Notes: generated by a model from the letters alone, not told the origin. 7,330 nucleotides of DNA from JALOAR01 sp041649615 (GCA_041649615.1 JBAZMT010000035.1:1-7330), one strand, 5' to 3'. Numbered from the stretch's first letter, positions 1-6,411 are shown. Made by a program: numbers and translations.

Positions 1-38
1 GCAGTGGCCGCGCAATTGCCCCGAGACGCAACGGTCAC
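1..38 (-). CDS. possible start of next operon gene (partial, runs off window)
   Basis: A GTG codon at 38-36 overlaps the TGA stop (37-35) of the 121-aa gene in a GTGA arrangement like others in this operon, and the frame (MTVASRGNCAATA) stays open to the window edge. There is no clear Shine-Dalgarno sequence and only 12 full codons can be read. The call rests on the overlap pattern alone; the stretch may equally be intergenic. Confidence 0.25.
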   Translation of the reverse strand, partial: MTVASRGNCAAT

Positions 39-400
39 CCAAGGCTGAGAAGCCAGAGGGCAGCTAGCAAGAACAAGGGCAGGGTCAGATCCCCGATCCC
101 CAAGTCGCCGAATAGTGGGGCCGGGTCTGGCACCTGCCCGGTCTGATCCAAGTCCGTGATCCCCGTGGCGTCATTCGGCCACCCATACTTGGTGTGGTCC
201 CAAGGCACGAGCGGGTTTTTGTTGACGAACAAGTAGGACGTCACGCCACCCCCACTGGCGTCAAGGTGTTCCTTGGTCTGCTCGATGTGAATCCCGCGGT
301 TCATGATGCGGGCAAAGTCGTTGAAGTCGGGGACGTGCTTTTGGAGGATGTCCACCCAGTAGCGCCCGACCGGCAACGGGTTCTGCTTGACCAAGGCCAT
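35..400 (-). CDS. small protein with C-terminal membrane segment, probable phage structural or membrane protein
   Basis: 121 residues, beginning MALVKQNPLPVGRYW. The body (residues 1-90) is soluble-looking with several Trp, Tyr and Pro residues (VPWDHTKYGWP at 65-75). Residues 104-121 form a hydrophobic stretch (LTLPLFLLAALWLLSL) ending at the last residue, so the protein looks tail-anchored with its body in the cytoplasm or virion interior. I chose ATG 400-398 because it lies 2 nt after the TAG of the acidic 98-aa gene. The same frame is open further upstream, but only as an artefactual poly-Arg reading of the trinucleotide repeat. No good Shine-Dalgarno sequence precedes it, so translational coupling is likely. 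Family and function are not recognised. In this context a virion membrane component or a lysis-associated protein is possible; that is inference. Confidence 0.75.
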   Translation of the reverse strand: MALVKQNPLPVGRYWVDILQKHVPDFNDFARIMNRGIHIEQTKEHLDASGGGVTSYLFVNKNPLVPWDHTKYGWPNDATGITDLDQTGQVPDPAPLFGDLGIGDLTLPLFLLAALWLLSLG

Positions 401-402
401 GG

Positions 403-699
<297 letters not shown>

Positions 700-714
700 G
701 AGGGACCTCGTCGG

Positions 715-1683
715 TTAGGGTGCAGGCTCTGCCACCATTTGCTCATGGTGAATGAGAAAGAGGCAGTCTTCATCGAAGATGCCCGAGACGCGCGAAAGGT
801 TCGTCACCCAGCACTTGACGATGCCGGGGTTCGTTACCCCATGCACGCCAATCAGCAGATCCATTACCGCAGGGTTCCCCATTTGCAGGGTGACGCGGTC
901 CTGCACGGAAGAGAGCCAAGGGGTCAAGTTCACGTCGACAAATGCCGTGGTGCCAATTGCGGTATTGACTGCAACGTTGGCGCGGTAGGTGTCGTGCCCA
1001 GCGTCGAAATAGAGATGGTTCAACGCGCCAGCGCTTATCAGAGCCGGAGCTACTTGCAGCGTGTATGCCCACGAAGCCCCGTCCCAACGCATGGTCAGGC
1101 CACCGTTGGCGGTGACGTCTGCACCTATCGTGGATTGCTTCGACTCGGTCGTGACGTTGAATCCAATGATCTGCGCCGAGCAGAACGTATTGTGCAGCGA
1201 AACCCACAGGTCTTGCGTCGCGGGATTCACGGTGGCGATCGTAGCCGCGGTGATGACGACGTTCGAAAACCCGACGATGCCATTGGAACCGACGCCACCG
1301 ACCACCGTGATGTCTCCGCCTAGGATGACCTGTCCCGCCTGTTGGCAATTGTCCCATCCTTGGAACGTCACGGCTAGCGCGTCTGGCACAGCCACTGCTG
1401 CGGCGTAGGTCGCTGGAGCAATGAGCAGCTCTACGGCTGTCCAGGCTTGCGCGACGGCGTAGTTGATGGCCGCTTGCAACGTCTGGAAGGGCCGTAGGAG
1501 CGATCCATCGGCTCCCGACGCTGGAGCGTTCATCGCATCGACAAACAAGGTCTGATAGATCTTGCCGCCGTTGCCCGTGAGACTGGCCGCCGTCGCGGTC
1601 TGGAACCTTGCGGCAAGCAAATTGTTGCACGGCATATCCAGCGTTTGCCCGGCTGGAATATCGGTCACGAGAATGTTGCTCAT
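715..1683 (-). CDS. putative beta-helix spike / receptor-binding protein
   Basis: 322 residues. The segment at residues 48-75 (VDAMNAPASGADGS, then RPFQTLQAAINYA) matches the entry motif of right-handed parallel beta-helix proteins (pectate-lyase-like, DUF1565-type: V-D...G-S...P-F-x-T-[LI]-Q-x-A-I). It is followed by a repetitive beta and Gly-rich stretch (about 85-190: VILGGDITVVGGVGSNGIVGF, NVVITAATIATV) typical of stacked coils. The C-terminal third (about 195-322) is different, Trp-containing and ends EQMVAEPAP; it could be a receptor-binding or trimerisation domain. There is no signal peptide. ATG 1683-1681 overlaps the TGA of the transglycosylase gene (ATGA), and GGAGG lies 9 nt upstream, giving a confident start. 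In phages such proteins are usually adhesins or depolymerase-like spikes; no catalytic residues can be named here. The place next to a wall hydrolase fits a host-entry module. Other secreted beta-helix roles remain possible. Confidence 0.8.
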   Translation of the reverse strand: MSNILVTDIPAGQTLDMPCNNLLAARFQTATAASLTGNGGKIYQTLFVDAMNAPASGADGSLLRPFQTLQAAINYAVAQAWTAVELLIAPATYAAAVAVPDALAVTFQGWDNCQQAGQVILGGDITVVGGVGSNGIVGFSNVVITAATIATVNPATQDLWVSLHNTFCSAQIIGFNVTTESKQSTIGADVTANGGLTMRWDGASWAYTLQVAPALISAGALNHLYFDAGHDTYRANVAVNTAIGTTAFVDVNLTPWLSSVQDRVTLQMGNPAVMDLLIGVHGVTNPGIVKCWVTNLSRVSGIFDEDCLFLIHHEQMVAEPAP

Positions 1684-2333
1684 GCTGCTAGCCTCCGAAT
1701 CTGCGCTTGGACTCGGCCGAGCGCGGGTAGGTGAACGACGCGGTCAAGCGCGGTCTGCAGATCCCCGCGCGTTATGTAGCCCTTGCCGGTGCGGTCGAGA
1801 CCCTTGTTCTTCTCGTACGCCTGGCGCTCGAGTGCTTCGCGCGAGTCGCGCACTAGAATGACGTCGTACTTGGCGCGCGCAGCCTTGGGCCAGAAATTCA
1901 AGACGTATAGATCCAGCGCCGAGCTCGGCACCCGCCCCAGCATTGCCATTTGCGCTTTGAGCAACTTGCCGATCCATGGCGCTTGCTCGGCCACACTGAG
2001 CCCGCCGAATTCGGCTGCACTGCGTTGCCACCCCAACCCTTTGAGGGTCTTGCCAGTGAATTGGGCGAGGCCCCACGCGATACCGCTACTCGCCTGGGGG
2101 TCGAGTCCGGATTCCGAGGCATAGACCTGCAACGCGGCTTCGAGTGGTACGCCCAATGCCTGGACGTGCGCAACGAACGCTCGCGCATCCTCGTCGGACC
2201 ATTGCACGTCAACGCGGGGCCGCCGCTTCGCACCGGTTTTGCCAGTCGGCAACGGCAAACGCTTGCTTGCGCCGAATACGACGAGGCCCACCAACACCAA
2301 CAAGGGCCAATTGATTGAAGACTCACGCCGCAC
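1680..2333 (-). CDS. membrane-anchored lytic transglycosylase (SLT-like)
   Basis: 217 residues. It would cleave the MurNAc-GlcNAc bond of peptidoglycan, during entry or lysis. Residues 9-22 (WPLLVLVGLVVFGA) form an N-terminal membrane anchor, followed by a basic linker (24-40). The soluble-lytic-transglycosylase pattern is clear: YASESGLDP at 71-79 with the probable catalytic Glu74, then GLAQFT at 88-93, and DLYVLNFWP at 141-149, a string common in phage transglycosylases. Residues 180-191 (DRTGKGYITRGD) resemble an EF-hand loop. The GTG start (2333-2331) overlaps the previous gene by 11 nt and has AAAGG about 8 nt upstream. The stop overlaps the spike-like gene in an ATGA. The length is short for a cellular Slt enzyme but normal for a phage one. 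The activity class is well supported; the stage of the cycle is inference. Confidence 0.88.
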   Translation of the reverse strand: MRRESSINWPLLVLVGLVVFGASKRLPLPTGKTGAKRRPRVDVQWSDEDARAFVAHVQALGVPLEAALQVYASESGLDPQASSGIAWGLAQFTGKTLKGLGWQRSAAEFGGLSVAEQAPWIGKLLKAQMAMLGRVPSSALDLYVLNFWPKAARAKYDVILVRDSREALERQAYEKNKGLDRTGKGYITRGDLQTALDRVVHLPALGRVQAQIRRLAA

Positions 2334-2853
2334 GCTTCTGACCTTTGATGCGGTACGCCACGACGGCCTTTTTCTTGCCGTGCATGACGCCCATGTAAGT
2401 GATCCAACGGCCCTCGGTCTGCTCTTGCTGCTTGACGCCGGCCTTGCCGCCTTTCCAAAGCTCTTTTAGGAGCTGGCCGGCTCTCGCGATCACAGCCTTG
2501 CCTGGCGGTGTGTCGGCTTCCCAGCCGGCTGGGAACGGCGGCAACGGACCGACCTCGAACGTCGGAACGGGCACGACCTTGCCGCCGGGAGCCTTCGCAA
2601 AGCTCGCTACGGGCCACGGAACGACCGGCGCAGACGGTTTCACCGCCGCCGCAGGGGAAGCCGCGGGTTTGACGGCTGCCGCCGCAGGCGCCGCCGCAGG
2701 CGGCTTGGCTGGGGTGGGGGTCGGCGTAGGCGTTGGCCATGGCCCGGGGCTTGGCGGTGGCGTAGCCGCTGGCGTTGCCGCCGGTGTGAAGACGTGCCCG
2801 GCGCCCTTCTTCGCGAGCAACATCAGGAACAGCATCAATTCCACGATTCCCAC
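2323..2853 (-). CDS. membrane-anchored protein with Pro/Ala/Thr-rich linker
   Basis: 176 residues in three parts: a short hydrophobic N-terminus (residues 3-14, IVELMLFLMLLA) followed by KK; a long low-complexity linker (about 22-90) with TPTPTPTP and many Pro-Ala blocks; and a small C-terminal domain (about 108-176) with FPAGWEADTPP, RAGQLLKELWKGG, GRWITYMGVMHGKKKAVVAYRIKG. The start is GTG 2853-2851, 2 nt after the TAG of the upstream gene, with AAAGGA 8 nt before it. The stop is inside the transglycosylase gene (11-nt overlap). The design, a membrane anchor with an extended rigid stalk and a basic globular end, suggests a protein spanning a gap such as the periplasm, or linking a virion membrane to the capsid (compare TonB-like Pro-rich spacers). 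No family is recognised; the role is inference. Confidence 0.8.
   Translation of the reverse strand: MGIVELMLFLMLLAKKGAGHVFTPAATPAATPPPSPGPWPTPTPTPTPAKPPAAAPAAAAVKPAASPAAAVKPSAPVVPWPVASFAKAPGGKVVPVPTFEVGPLPPFPAGWEADTPPGKAVIARAGQLLKELWKGGKAGVKQQEQTEGRWITYMGVMHGKKKAVVAYRIKGQKRAA
2518..2535. repeat. 18-bp perfect palindrome inside the Pro-rich-linker gene
   Basis: TTCCCAGCCGGCTGGGAA reads identically on both strands with no spacer. It lies within codons for the start of the C-terminal domain (PFPAGWEA). It may be a protein-binding site or simply coincidence in GC-rich coding DNA. Confidence 0.5.
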
Positions 2854-2855
2854 GA

Positions 2856-3539
2856 CTATGATCCTTTCGCCGCCGGCGCCGGCGGGCGCGCCTGTGGTTG
2901 GGGTTGGGGTTTGCCGTTCGGCTTCGATGCGACGCCAGTGACCGCGTCGGCAGCCTGCCCAGCGAAGCGCTCGGCCTGGCCAGCGAAGTAGCTCCCGACG
3001 AACTGCCTCAGGACGTCGCCCTCGCCGGCTGCGTCGGCTTTCTCGAGAGCCTCGTCTACCATGTCGCGTTCGAGCCGTCGGATCTCGTAGCGCGCTTGGA
3101 TGGCCTCCTTTTGGATCTGCACGGTGGCAGCTGCGAAGAGGTTGACGACTTCGACCATTTTGCCGAATGCGACGTCATTCGAGTGCGCGTATGCACTCGC
3201 AAGCAGGGTGCCGAACTTGTCCAGCACTGCGAGCATTGCCCGATCGTCGGACTTTTGCAGAACCGCCGGACCGGGTCCTGTTCCCGTGCTCGAGCACGGC
3301 GGTTCGTCTGGTTCGAGGTCCTCGCCGATGTCGGCCACCTTGGCCACGCGCAACGTCTTGCCGTGCGCATCAATCGCCCAGATGGTGACAGCGTCCATTG
3401 CTGCGCAGGTCTCGCCCAACCGAGCCCATGGCTGATTGCAGTCGACCTCATGCACTTGCCCGTCTGCCACTTGCACGCGTACCAGAGTCGGCCGCGGTGC
3501 GGACATGAGCCAGGACCTGAGGTCGCGTGCGGTCGTCAT
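2856..3539 (-). CDS. uncharacterised operon protein with predicted coiled coil
   Basis: 227 residues starting MTTARDLRSWLMSAP. The N-terminal part (about 15-75) looks like a compact beta-rich domain (LVRVQVADGQVHEVD, VTIWAIDAHGKTLRVAKV). It is followed by an acidic, Pro-rich linker (EDLEPDEPP), then a long helical region (about 95-180) with strong coiled-coil character (QIQKEAIQARYEIRRLERDMVDEALEKADAA), and a Pro/Gln/Lys tail (PQPQPQARPPAPAAKGS). There is no signal peptide or membrane segment. ATG 3539-3537 overlaps the upstream TGA (ATGA) and GAGGA lies about 9 nt upstream; a longer in-frame reading up to 3581 is rejected for this reason. The stop TAG is 2 nt before the next GTG. I do not recognise the family. 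A virion-internal or assembly protein is plausible from context only. Confidence 0.8.
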   Translation of the reverse strand: MTTARDLRSWLMSAPRPTLVRVQVADGQVHEVDCNQPWARLGETCAAMDAVTIWAIDAHGKTLRVAKVADIGEDLEPDEPPCSSTGTGPGPAVLQKSDDRAMLAVLDKFGTLLASAYAHSNDVAFGKMVEVVNLFAAATVQIQKEAIQARYEIRRLERDMVDEALEKADAAGEGDVLRQFVGSYFAGQAERFAGQAADAVTGVASKPNGKPQPQPQARPPAPAAKGS

Positions 3540-4123
3540 TTGCCGTTGTCCTCGCCACCTGGGAAGCGCCCCTCGTACCACTCGGGACGGATGTGGGACT
3601 TCGGAGCAAACATCGCGCCGACGTAGAGACTGACGGCACTACCAGGAGCGGCGCCGCCGGTAATGATGCAGTTGGCGTTTAGGATGATGTCCTGCGCGGG
3701 GAAGTCCGCGAGCACACGATCCGCGTCGGGCGTATCGTCGAGGGTCGTCGTCGTGTAGTGCAGGCCGAGCGTCGGGAGTACTGGCGAGAAAATGAACGTC
3801 ACGAAATCGTCCATCGTCAACTTTGTGCGACCGACGCCGATAGTCAGATTGAATCGGACTTGGACCACGCCGGCTGCACCGATAGCATTGTCCGCAACGA
3901 TGCGCGCCCACATGATCCATGACCAGGTCTCGGGACGGCCATAGTTGATGTTGACGATCTGGGGTGAGATGATGTCGAAGGGCGCGCCAGTCGCGACGAG
4001 GTCGACTGGCAGCTCGTTGCCCCACATGTGCCAGGGCGGGATTCCGGTTGGTGGCATAGAGTCCTCTGGTTCAGTCCGTCCGCAGGCAGCCAACGCCAAG
4101 CACAAGAGCAGGCAACGCCACAT
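3536..4123 (-). CDS. beta-rich putative virion protein, with alternative lipoprotein-signal start
   Basis: From ATG 4123-4121 the product is 195 residues; from ATG 4057-4055 it is 173. The body (MPPTGIPPWHMWGNELPV onward) is rich in alternating beta strands (VVQVRFNLTIGVGRTKL, DFVTFIFSP, AVSLYVGAMFAP) and ends RPEWYEGRFPGGEDNGK. It resembles a jelly-roll-like structural protein, although no fold can be proven. The longer start adds MWRCLLLCLALAACG: a short basic n-region, hydrophobic core and LAAC lipobox with Cys14, as in a lipoprotein signal. That start is coupled by TGATG to the upstream stop but lacks a clear Shine-Dalgarno sequence. The internal ATG has AGAGGA close upstream. I report the longer form because of the coupling; the shorter one may be the true capsid-associated protein, or both may be made. 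A GTG one codon further upstream (4126) is also possible. Confidence 0.75.
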   Translation of the reverse strand: MWRCLLLCLALAACGRTEPEDSMPPTGIPPWHMWGNELPVDLVATGAPFDIISPQIVNINYGRPETWSWIMWARIVADNAIGAAGVVQVRFNLTIGVGRTKLTMDDFVTFIFSPVLPTLGLHYTTTTLDDTPDADRVLADFPAQDIILNANCIITGGAAPGSAVSLYVGAMFAPKSHIRPEWYEGRFPGGEDNGK

Positions 4124-5136
4124 CACATGACCGGGAAGCCGCCGGGCCCGATGAACGGAGCCAGCTTCTGTGCGCCCGGGATCCTGCTCGCGAGTTTCGT
4201 CGTGAGGTCGATGCCCTCACGAATGACCGGGCCAATGCCCGGGATGAACTGCACGAGCTTGCCCGCCATGGGGGCATGCTTCAAGGCGAAGCGCGCGCCC
4301 TTCTTAAGGCCCCTCTTCAACTTCTTGAAGAATGAGCCAACGACAAATTGTTCGGCTGCAGCGGCATGCTCGTCGCCGTAACAAGCGGCGATTTCATCGA
4401 GCGGCACGCCTTCGATGTGGTCGCAGATTGCAGCCATGCGCCGGATATGGTCCGGGTGCGCGTAGCCGCCGGCAATGGCGAGCTTGCACGCTCCTTCCAA
4501 GGCTCCGACCACTGCGACGGCGCCATCGATGTCACCCGCAAGGGTCGTCAAGGATAGGTCGGAGGGGATCCGGAGGCCTCGGGAACGCTCATGCCACGGA
4601 ACGTCAACGCGGGCCTGCCATCCACGCTCGGTCGGTCGGGCCGCGATCGATGGCCGGACGATGACCGTGTCTGCCTCGCCGCCAACGCCCTGCAATTCGA
4701 CGGGCGAGTACATGAGCGGAAGGACCGCACCGACAACGCCCTCAGGACGCCTGCCCATGCCTGCCTCTCGCGATGGATCGTCCGTGCTTCCGTCGGAGCG
4801 TTCAACATACGCGTGCCAGCGGGTTGGACCGCTGCGACGCACAACAGCGGTAGCTTCGGGGTCCTCGCCTGTCGCTCGCAGGCTGGCCGCGTGCCACGGT
4901 GCGAGGTCATCGCAGTCGCCCCAATTGCGTCGCTGAACAACTCCCGCATGGTCGAAGTGTTCTTCGCCGGGGGGCTCGGGACGCCATCGGATGCCCTGCT
5001 TGTTGAGTGCGCGACGGAACGTCGGGACACTACCGTTTTGCAATAGCTGCTCGTTGAGTCTGGTGACACTTTCGAGCGCTGCGTCGAGTACGGGCTTCGT
5101 AACCTGAGCCTCGGGCACTGCGACATTGATCCTCAT
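4123..5136 (-). CDS. transglutaminase-like (Cys-His-Asp) protein with cationic C-terminal region
   Basis: 337 residues. The N-terminal half carries a transglutaminase-like / papain-like cysteine-enzyme pattern: NWGDCDDLAPWHAASLRATG at 71-90 with Cys75 as candidate nucleophile, RWHAYV at 106-111 with His108, and STDDPS at 117-122 with Asp119 or Asp120, in the usual Cys-His-Asp order and spacing. A central beta part (about 135-200) and a helical part (about 200-265, CDHIEGVPLDEIAACYGDEH) follow. The C-terminus (267-337) is strongly basic and amphipathic (GSFFKKLKRGLKKGARFALKH) and then hydrophobic (LVQFIPGIGPVI), suiting membrane or nucleic-acid contact. ATG 5136-5134 has TAGGAGA upstream, and that TAG is the stop of the preceding gene; longer in-frame readings to 5226 lack this. 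Possible roles are processing or cross-linking of virion proteins, or peptidoglycan peptide cleavage. Catalysis is inferred from motifs only. Confidence 0.8.
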   Translation of the reverse strand: MRINVAVPEAQVTKPVLDAALESVTRLNEQLLQNGSVPTFRRALNKQGIRWRPEPPGEEHFDHAGVVQRRNWGDCDDLAPWHAASLRATGEDPEATAVVRRSGPTRWHAYVERSDGSTDDPSREAGMGRRPEGVVGAVLPLMYSPVELQGVGGEADTVIVRPSIAARPTERGWQARVDVPWHERSRGLRIPSDLSLTTLAGDIDGAVAVVGALEGACKLAIAGGYAHPDHIRRMAAICDHIEGVPLDEIAACYGDEHAAAAEQFVVGSFFKKLKRGLKKGARFALKHAPMAGKLVQFIPGIGPVIREGIDLTTKLASRIPGAQKLAPFIGPGGFPVM

Positions 5137-5147
5137 GGCAAATTCTC

Positions 5148-5816
5148 CTACTGAATCACGCGACCTAGGAACATCGGCGACACGAGGATCGTGTCCCCCG
5201 CGACGAGTGCAGCACTCAAGAAGCACTGCAGATCCACAAACACGCCGGGCTCGACTTGCTGGCAGGTGAGGCGCACGCCAAAGGCGTTTGCCGTCCCGAC
5301 TAGCTCGATGTCGAACGCTGCGATTTGTGCTTGCTGCAACTTCGTTCCAACGAACAACTGACCCATGACGCGCGGGGCGGCAGCACTAGCGCCCGTGCGA
5401 GTGACCGAGCACAACAGACGCTCGGGGCGGAAAGGCTCTTGCACCTGACCGCGGAACGTGATTTGCGTGACCAAGTTGGTGAACGTGGTTCCGGGAATGC
5501 CCACGAGGGGCAGCGGGACCATGCCTTCCGACGGCGCTTGCACGCCTGGAGCAACTTGGTTTTTGCGCCATCCGGGTTTGGGCGGAAGTGCCATCGCGTT
5601 TCTCGGTCGTGCCACGCCTCTACCTCTTGCAGCTCGGTTCGGTTTGATGATGCGACGTCGGCCAGTCCGTGGATTCACGGCAATGGCTCCGATGATGACC
5701 TCCGAATCGCCGTCGAGGTCGTCGCCTAGGACGTCTCCCAATACGTCGCCGTCGATGTCGTCGCCGTCGAGCTCGTCGCCGTCGAGGTCATCCCCGGTAT
5801 ACATTCGTCCTGCCAT
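5148..5816 (-). CDS. putative capsid-type structural protein with acidic DLDGD-repeat head
   Basis: 222 residues. Residues 8-37 are a repeat of DDLDGD/DELDGD units ending with DDLDGDSEV. A basic Arg-rich linker follows (49-72: PRTGRRRIIKP, RAARGRGVARPR). The body from about residue 75 (MALPPKPGWRKNQVAPG) is beta-rich: TNLVTQITFRGQ, PFRPERLLCSVTR, GQLFVGTKLQQAQ, FDIELVGTANAFGVRLT, ending TILVSPMFLGRVIQ. The motif FRPERLL...LFVGTK...FGVRL and the strand spacing recall virion shell proteins of small tailless phages, but this is pattern memory and not a proven match. ATG 5816-5814 has AAAGG 5 nt upstream. The longer in-frame reading to 6107 is a shadow of the upstream gene. The stop TAG forms part of the next gene's ribosome-binding site. 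The acid head followed by a basic linker could be a removable or scaffolding segment (inference). Confidence 0.8.
   Translation of the reverse strand: MAGRMYTGDDLDGDELDGDDIDGDVLGDVLGDDLDGDSEVIIGAIAVNPRTGRRRIIKPNRAARGRGVARPRNAMALPPKPGWRKNQVAPGVQAPSEGMVPLPLVGIPGTTFTNLVTQITFRGQVQEPFRPERLLCSVTRTGASAAAPRVMGQLFVGTKLQQAQIAAFDIELVGTANAFGVRLTCQQVEPGVFVDLQCFLSAALVAGDTILVSPMFLGRVIQ
5706..5789. repeat. 15-bp tandem repeats encoding the DLDGD head
   Basis: Three adjacent 15-bp units at 5745-5759, 5760-5774 and 5775-5789 share GTCGCCGTCGA with small changes (ATGTC, GCTC or GGTC endings). A fourth at 5706-5720 is nearly identical to the third, differing at one base. The same unit, also one base different from the third, recurs in the neighbouring gene at 5912-5926. 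They encode the DLDGD / DELDGD / DIDGD motifs on the minus strand. Confidence 0.8.
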
Positions 5817-5829
5817 ACTCACCTTTCCC

Positions 5830-5847
5830 GGCTCGCGAAAGCGAACC
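5830..5847 (-). other. hairpin in the leader between the first two operon genes
   Basis: On the minus strand GGTTCGC, loop TTTC, GCGAGCC gives a 7-bp stem (one G-U pair), about 13 nt before the ATG at 5816 and just upstream of the AAAGG ribosome-binding box. There is no U tract, so it is not an intrinsic terminator. It could affect mRNA stability or translation of the capsid-type gene. It lies in the 56-nt gap (5817-5872), the largest in the operon unless the short start of the 195-aa gene is used. Confidence 0.4.
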
Positions 5848-5872
5848 GTCTTGCCGGCGCGAAATGCGTCGG

Positions 5873-6322
5873 TCAAATCTGTTGGGCGAGGTTGCCGCCG
5901 ACAACGTCGACGTCGCCGTCGAGATCCTCGCCTGAAATCTTGCCGGTGCTGCCGAGCTGATATCCCGCGATCACTGCGGCGGCCATGCCAAGGTCTCGAA
6001 CGAGCGGCGATCGACCCATGCCGCCCTGCTTGCGCGCGAAGTAGCAGACGACTGCCACGGTGCCGGCACGACCGAGGATCGGAATGGTCGGTATCTTCGC
6101 GCCCCATTGCTTTTCCACGAAGCCATAGACCGCGCCGCCAATGCCAGCGCCGATCATGTCCTTGGGTGTTCCGCCGCCGCCCGAGACCCGACGGCCTCCC
6201 GAGCGCTTGCGCCGGTGAACTGCCGGCGCACGAGGCGCCGAGACCCTGATAATTGGCGCAGCCGCCTTTGGCTGCTGCACCACGACCGTCCTAGAGCTCG
6301 AAGTTTTGCGTTTGGCTGCCAT
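5873..6322 (-). CDS. basic membrane-spanning protein with DLDGD C-terminal motif
   Basis: 149 residues; first gene of the leftward run. Residues 1-48 are basic and disordered-looking (MAAKRKTSSSRTVVVQQPK, HRRKRSGGRRVSGG), suited to nucleic-acid binding. Three weakly hydrophobic, Gly/Ala-rich segments follow at about 56-71 (MIGAGIGGAVYGFVEK), 79-97 (TIPILGRAGTVAVVCYFAR) and 107-124 (LVRDLGMAAAVIAGYQLG). The end (GEDLDGDVDVVGG) shares the DLDGD motif with the next gene. A small protein with a DNA-binding tail and membrane helices would suit the lipid layer of a membrane-containing particle or a genome-membrane link; this is inference. I chose ATG 6322-6320 because the protein style starts there, although its Shine-Dalgarno sequence is poor. 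An upstream ATG at 6412 with a close GAGG is possible but falls inside an inverted repeat. Confidence 0.7.
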   Translation of the reverse strand: MAAKRKTSSSRTVVVQQPKAAAPIIRVSAPRAPAVHRRKRSGGRRVSGGGGTPKDMIGAGIGGAVYGFVEKQWGAKIPTIPILGRAGTVAVVCYFARKQGGMGRSPLVRDLGMAAAVIAGYQLGSTGKISGEDLDGDVDVVGGNLAQQI

Positions 6323-6339
6323 GCCAGGCAGTCTAGCGC

Positions 6340-6358
6340 GGTTCGTCGAGAACGAACC
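6340..6358. promoter_or_regulatory. 7-bp perfect inverted repeat, candidate operator for the leftward operon
   Basis: Arms GGTTCGT (6340-6346) and ACGAACC (6352-6358) are separated by 5 nt. It lies 18 nt upstream of the ATG at 6322 and just downstream of the TTGACA box, where a repressor dimer could block transcription. A stem-loop in the mRNA leader is the alternative. Confidence 0.45.
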
Positions 6359-6364
6359 TAGTAA

Positions 6365-6370
6365 TGTCAA
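6365..6370 (-). promoter_or_regulatory. TTGACA -35-like box facing the leftward operon
   Basis: A perfect TTGACA reading leftward, about 43 nt before the ATG at 6322. The 17-nt-spaced hexamer is GACGAA, a poor -10; TACTAG overlaps just downstream and could be a -10 for a weaker upstream -35 (TGGACG at 17 nt). The exact promoter cannot be settled by eye. Confidence 0.35.
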
Positions 6371-6411
6371 GCGATTTGCGCGTCCAGCAGTAGGAGCTAG
6401 GCGCACAAACA

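Noticed and set aside
739..1323. Long rightward frame opposite the spike-like gene
   Set aside because: Antisense shadow in GC-rich DNA; the leftward frame has coupling, a ribosome-binding site and a recognisable motif.
2871..2884. 14-bp palindrome CGCCGGCGCCGGCG
   Set aside because: Simple GC-alternating sequence coding for Pro/Ala at the end of the 227-aa gene; expected in such composition.
2399..2941. Rightward Gly/Ala/Val-rich frame (GVGVGVGHG)
   Set aside because: Mirror of the Pro/Ala/Thr linker on the other strand; low complexity with no independent support.
2898..3626. Rightward 242-codon frame
   Set aside because: Antisense of the coiled-coil gene, crossing the well-supported junction at 3536-3539; no operon partner on that strand.
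5817..6107. N-terminal extension of the 222-aa protein into the upstream gene
   Set aside because: Overlaps the 149-aa gene in another frame and reads as Arg/His/Ser noise; ATG 5816 has AAAGG at good spacing.
6208..6230. 8-bp inverted repeat TGCGCCGG / CCGGCGCA
   Set aside because: Lies in coding DNA, low sequence complexity, no T run and no regulatory position.
5458..6249. Rightward 263-codon frame
   Set aside because: Spans two leftward genes and their gap; composition is Arg/Ser/Pro noise typical of antisense GC-rich frames.
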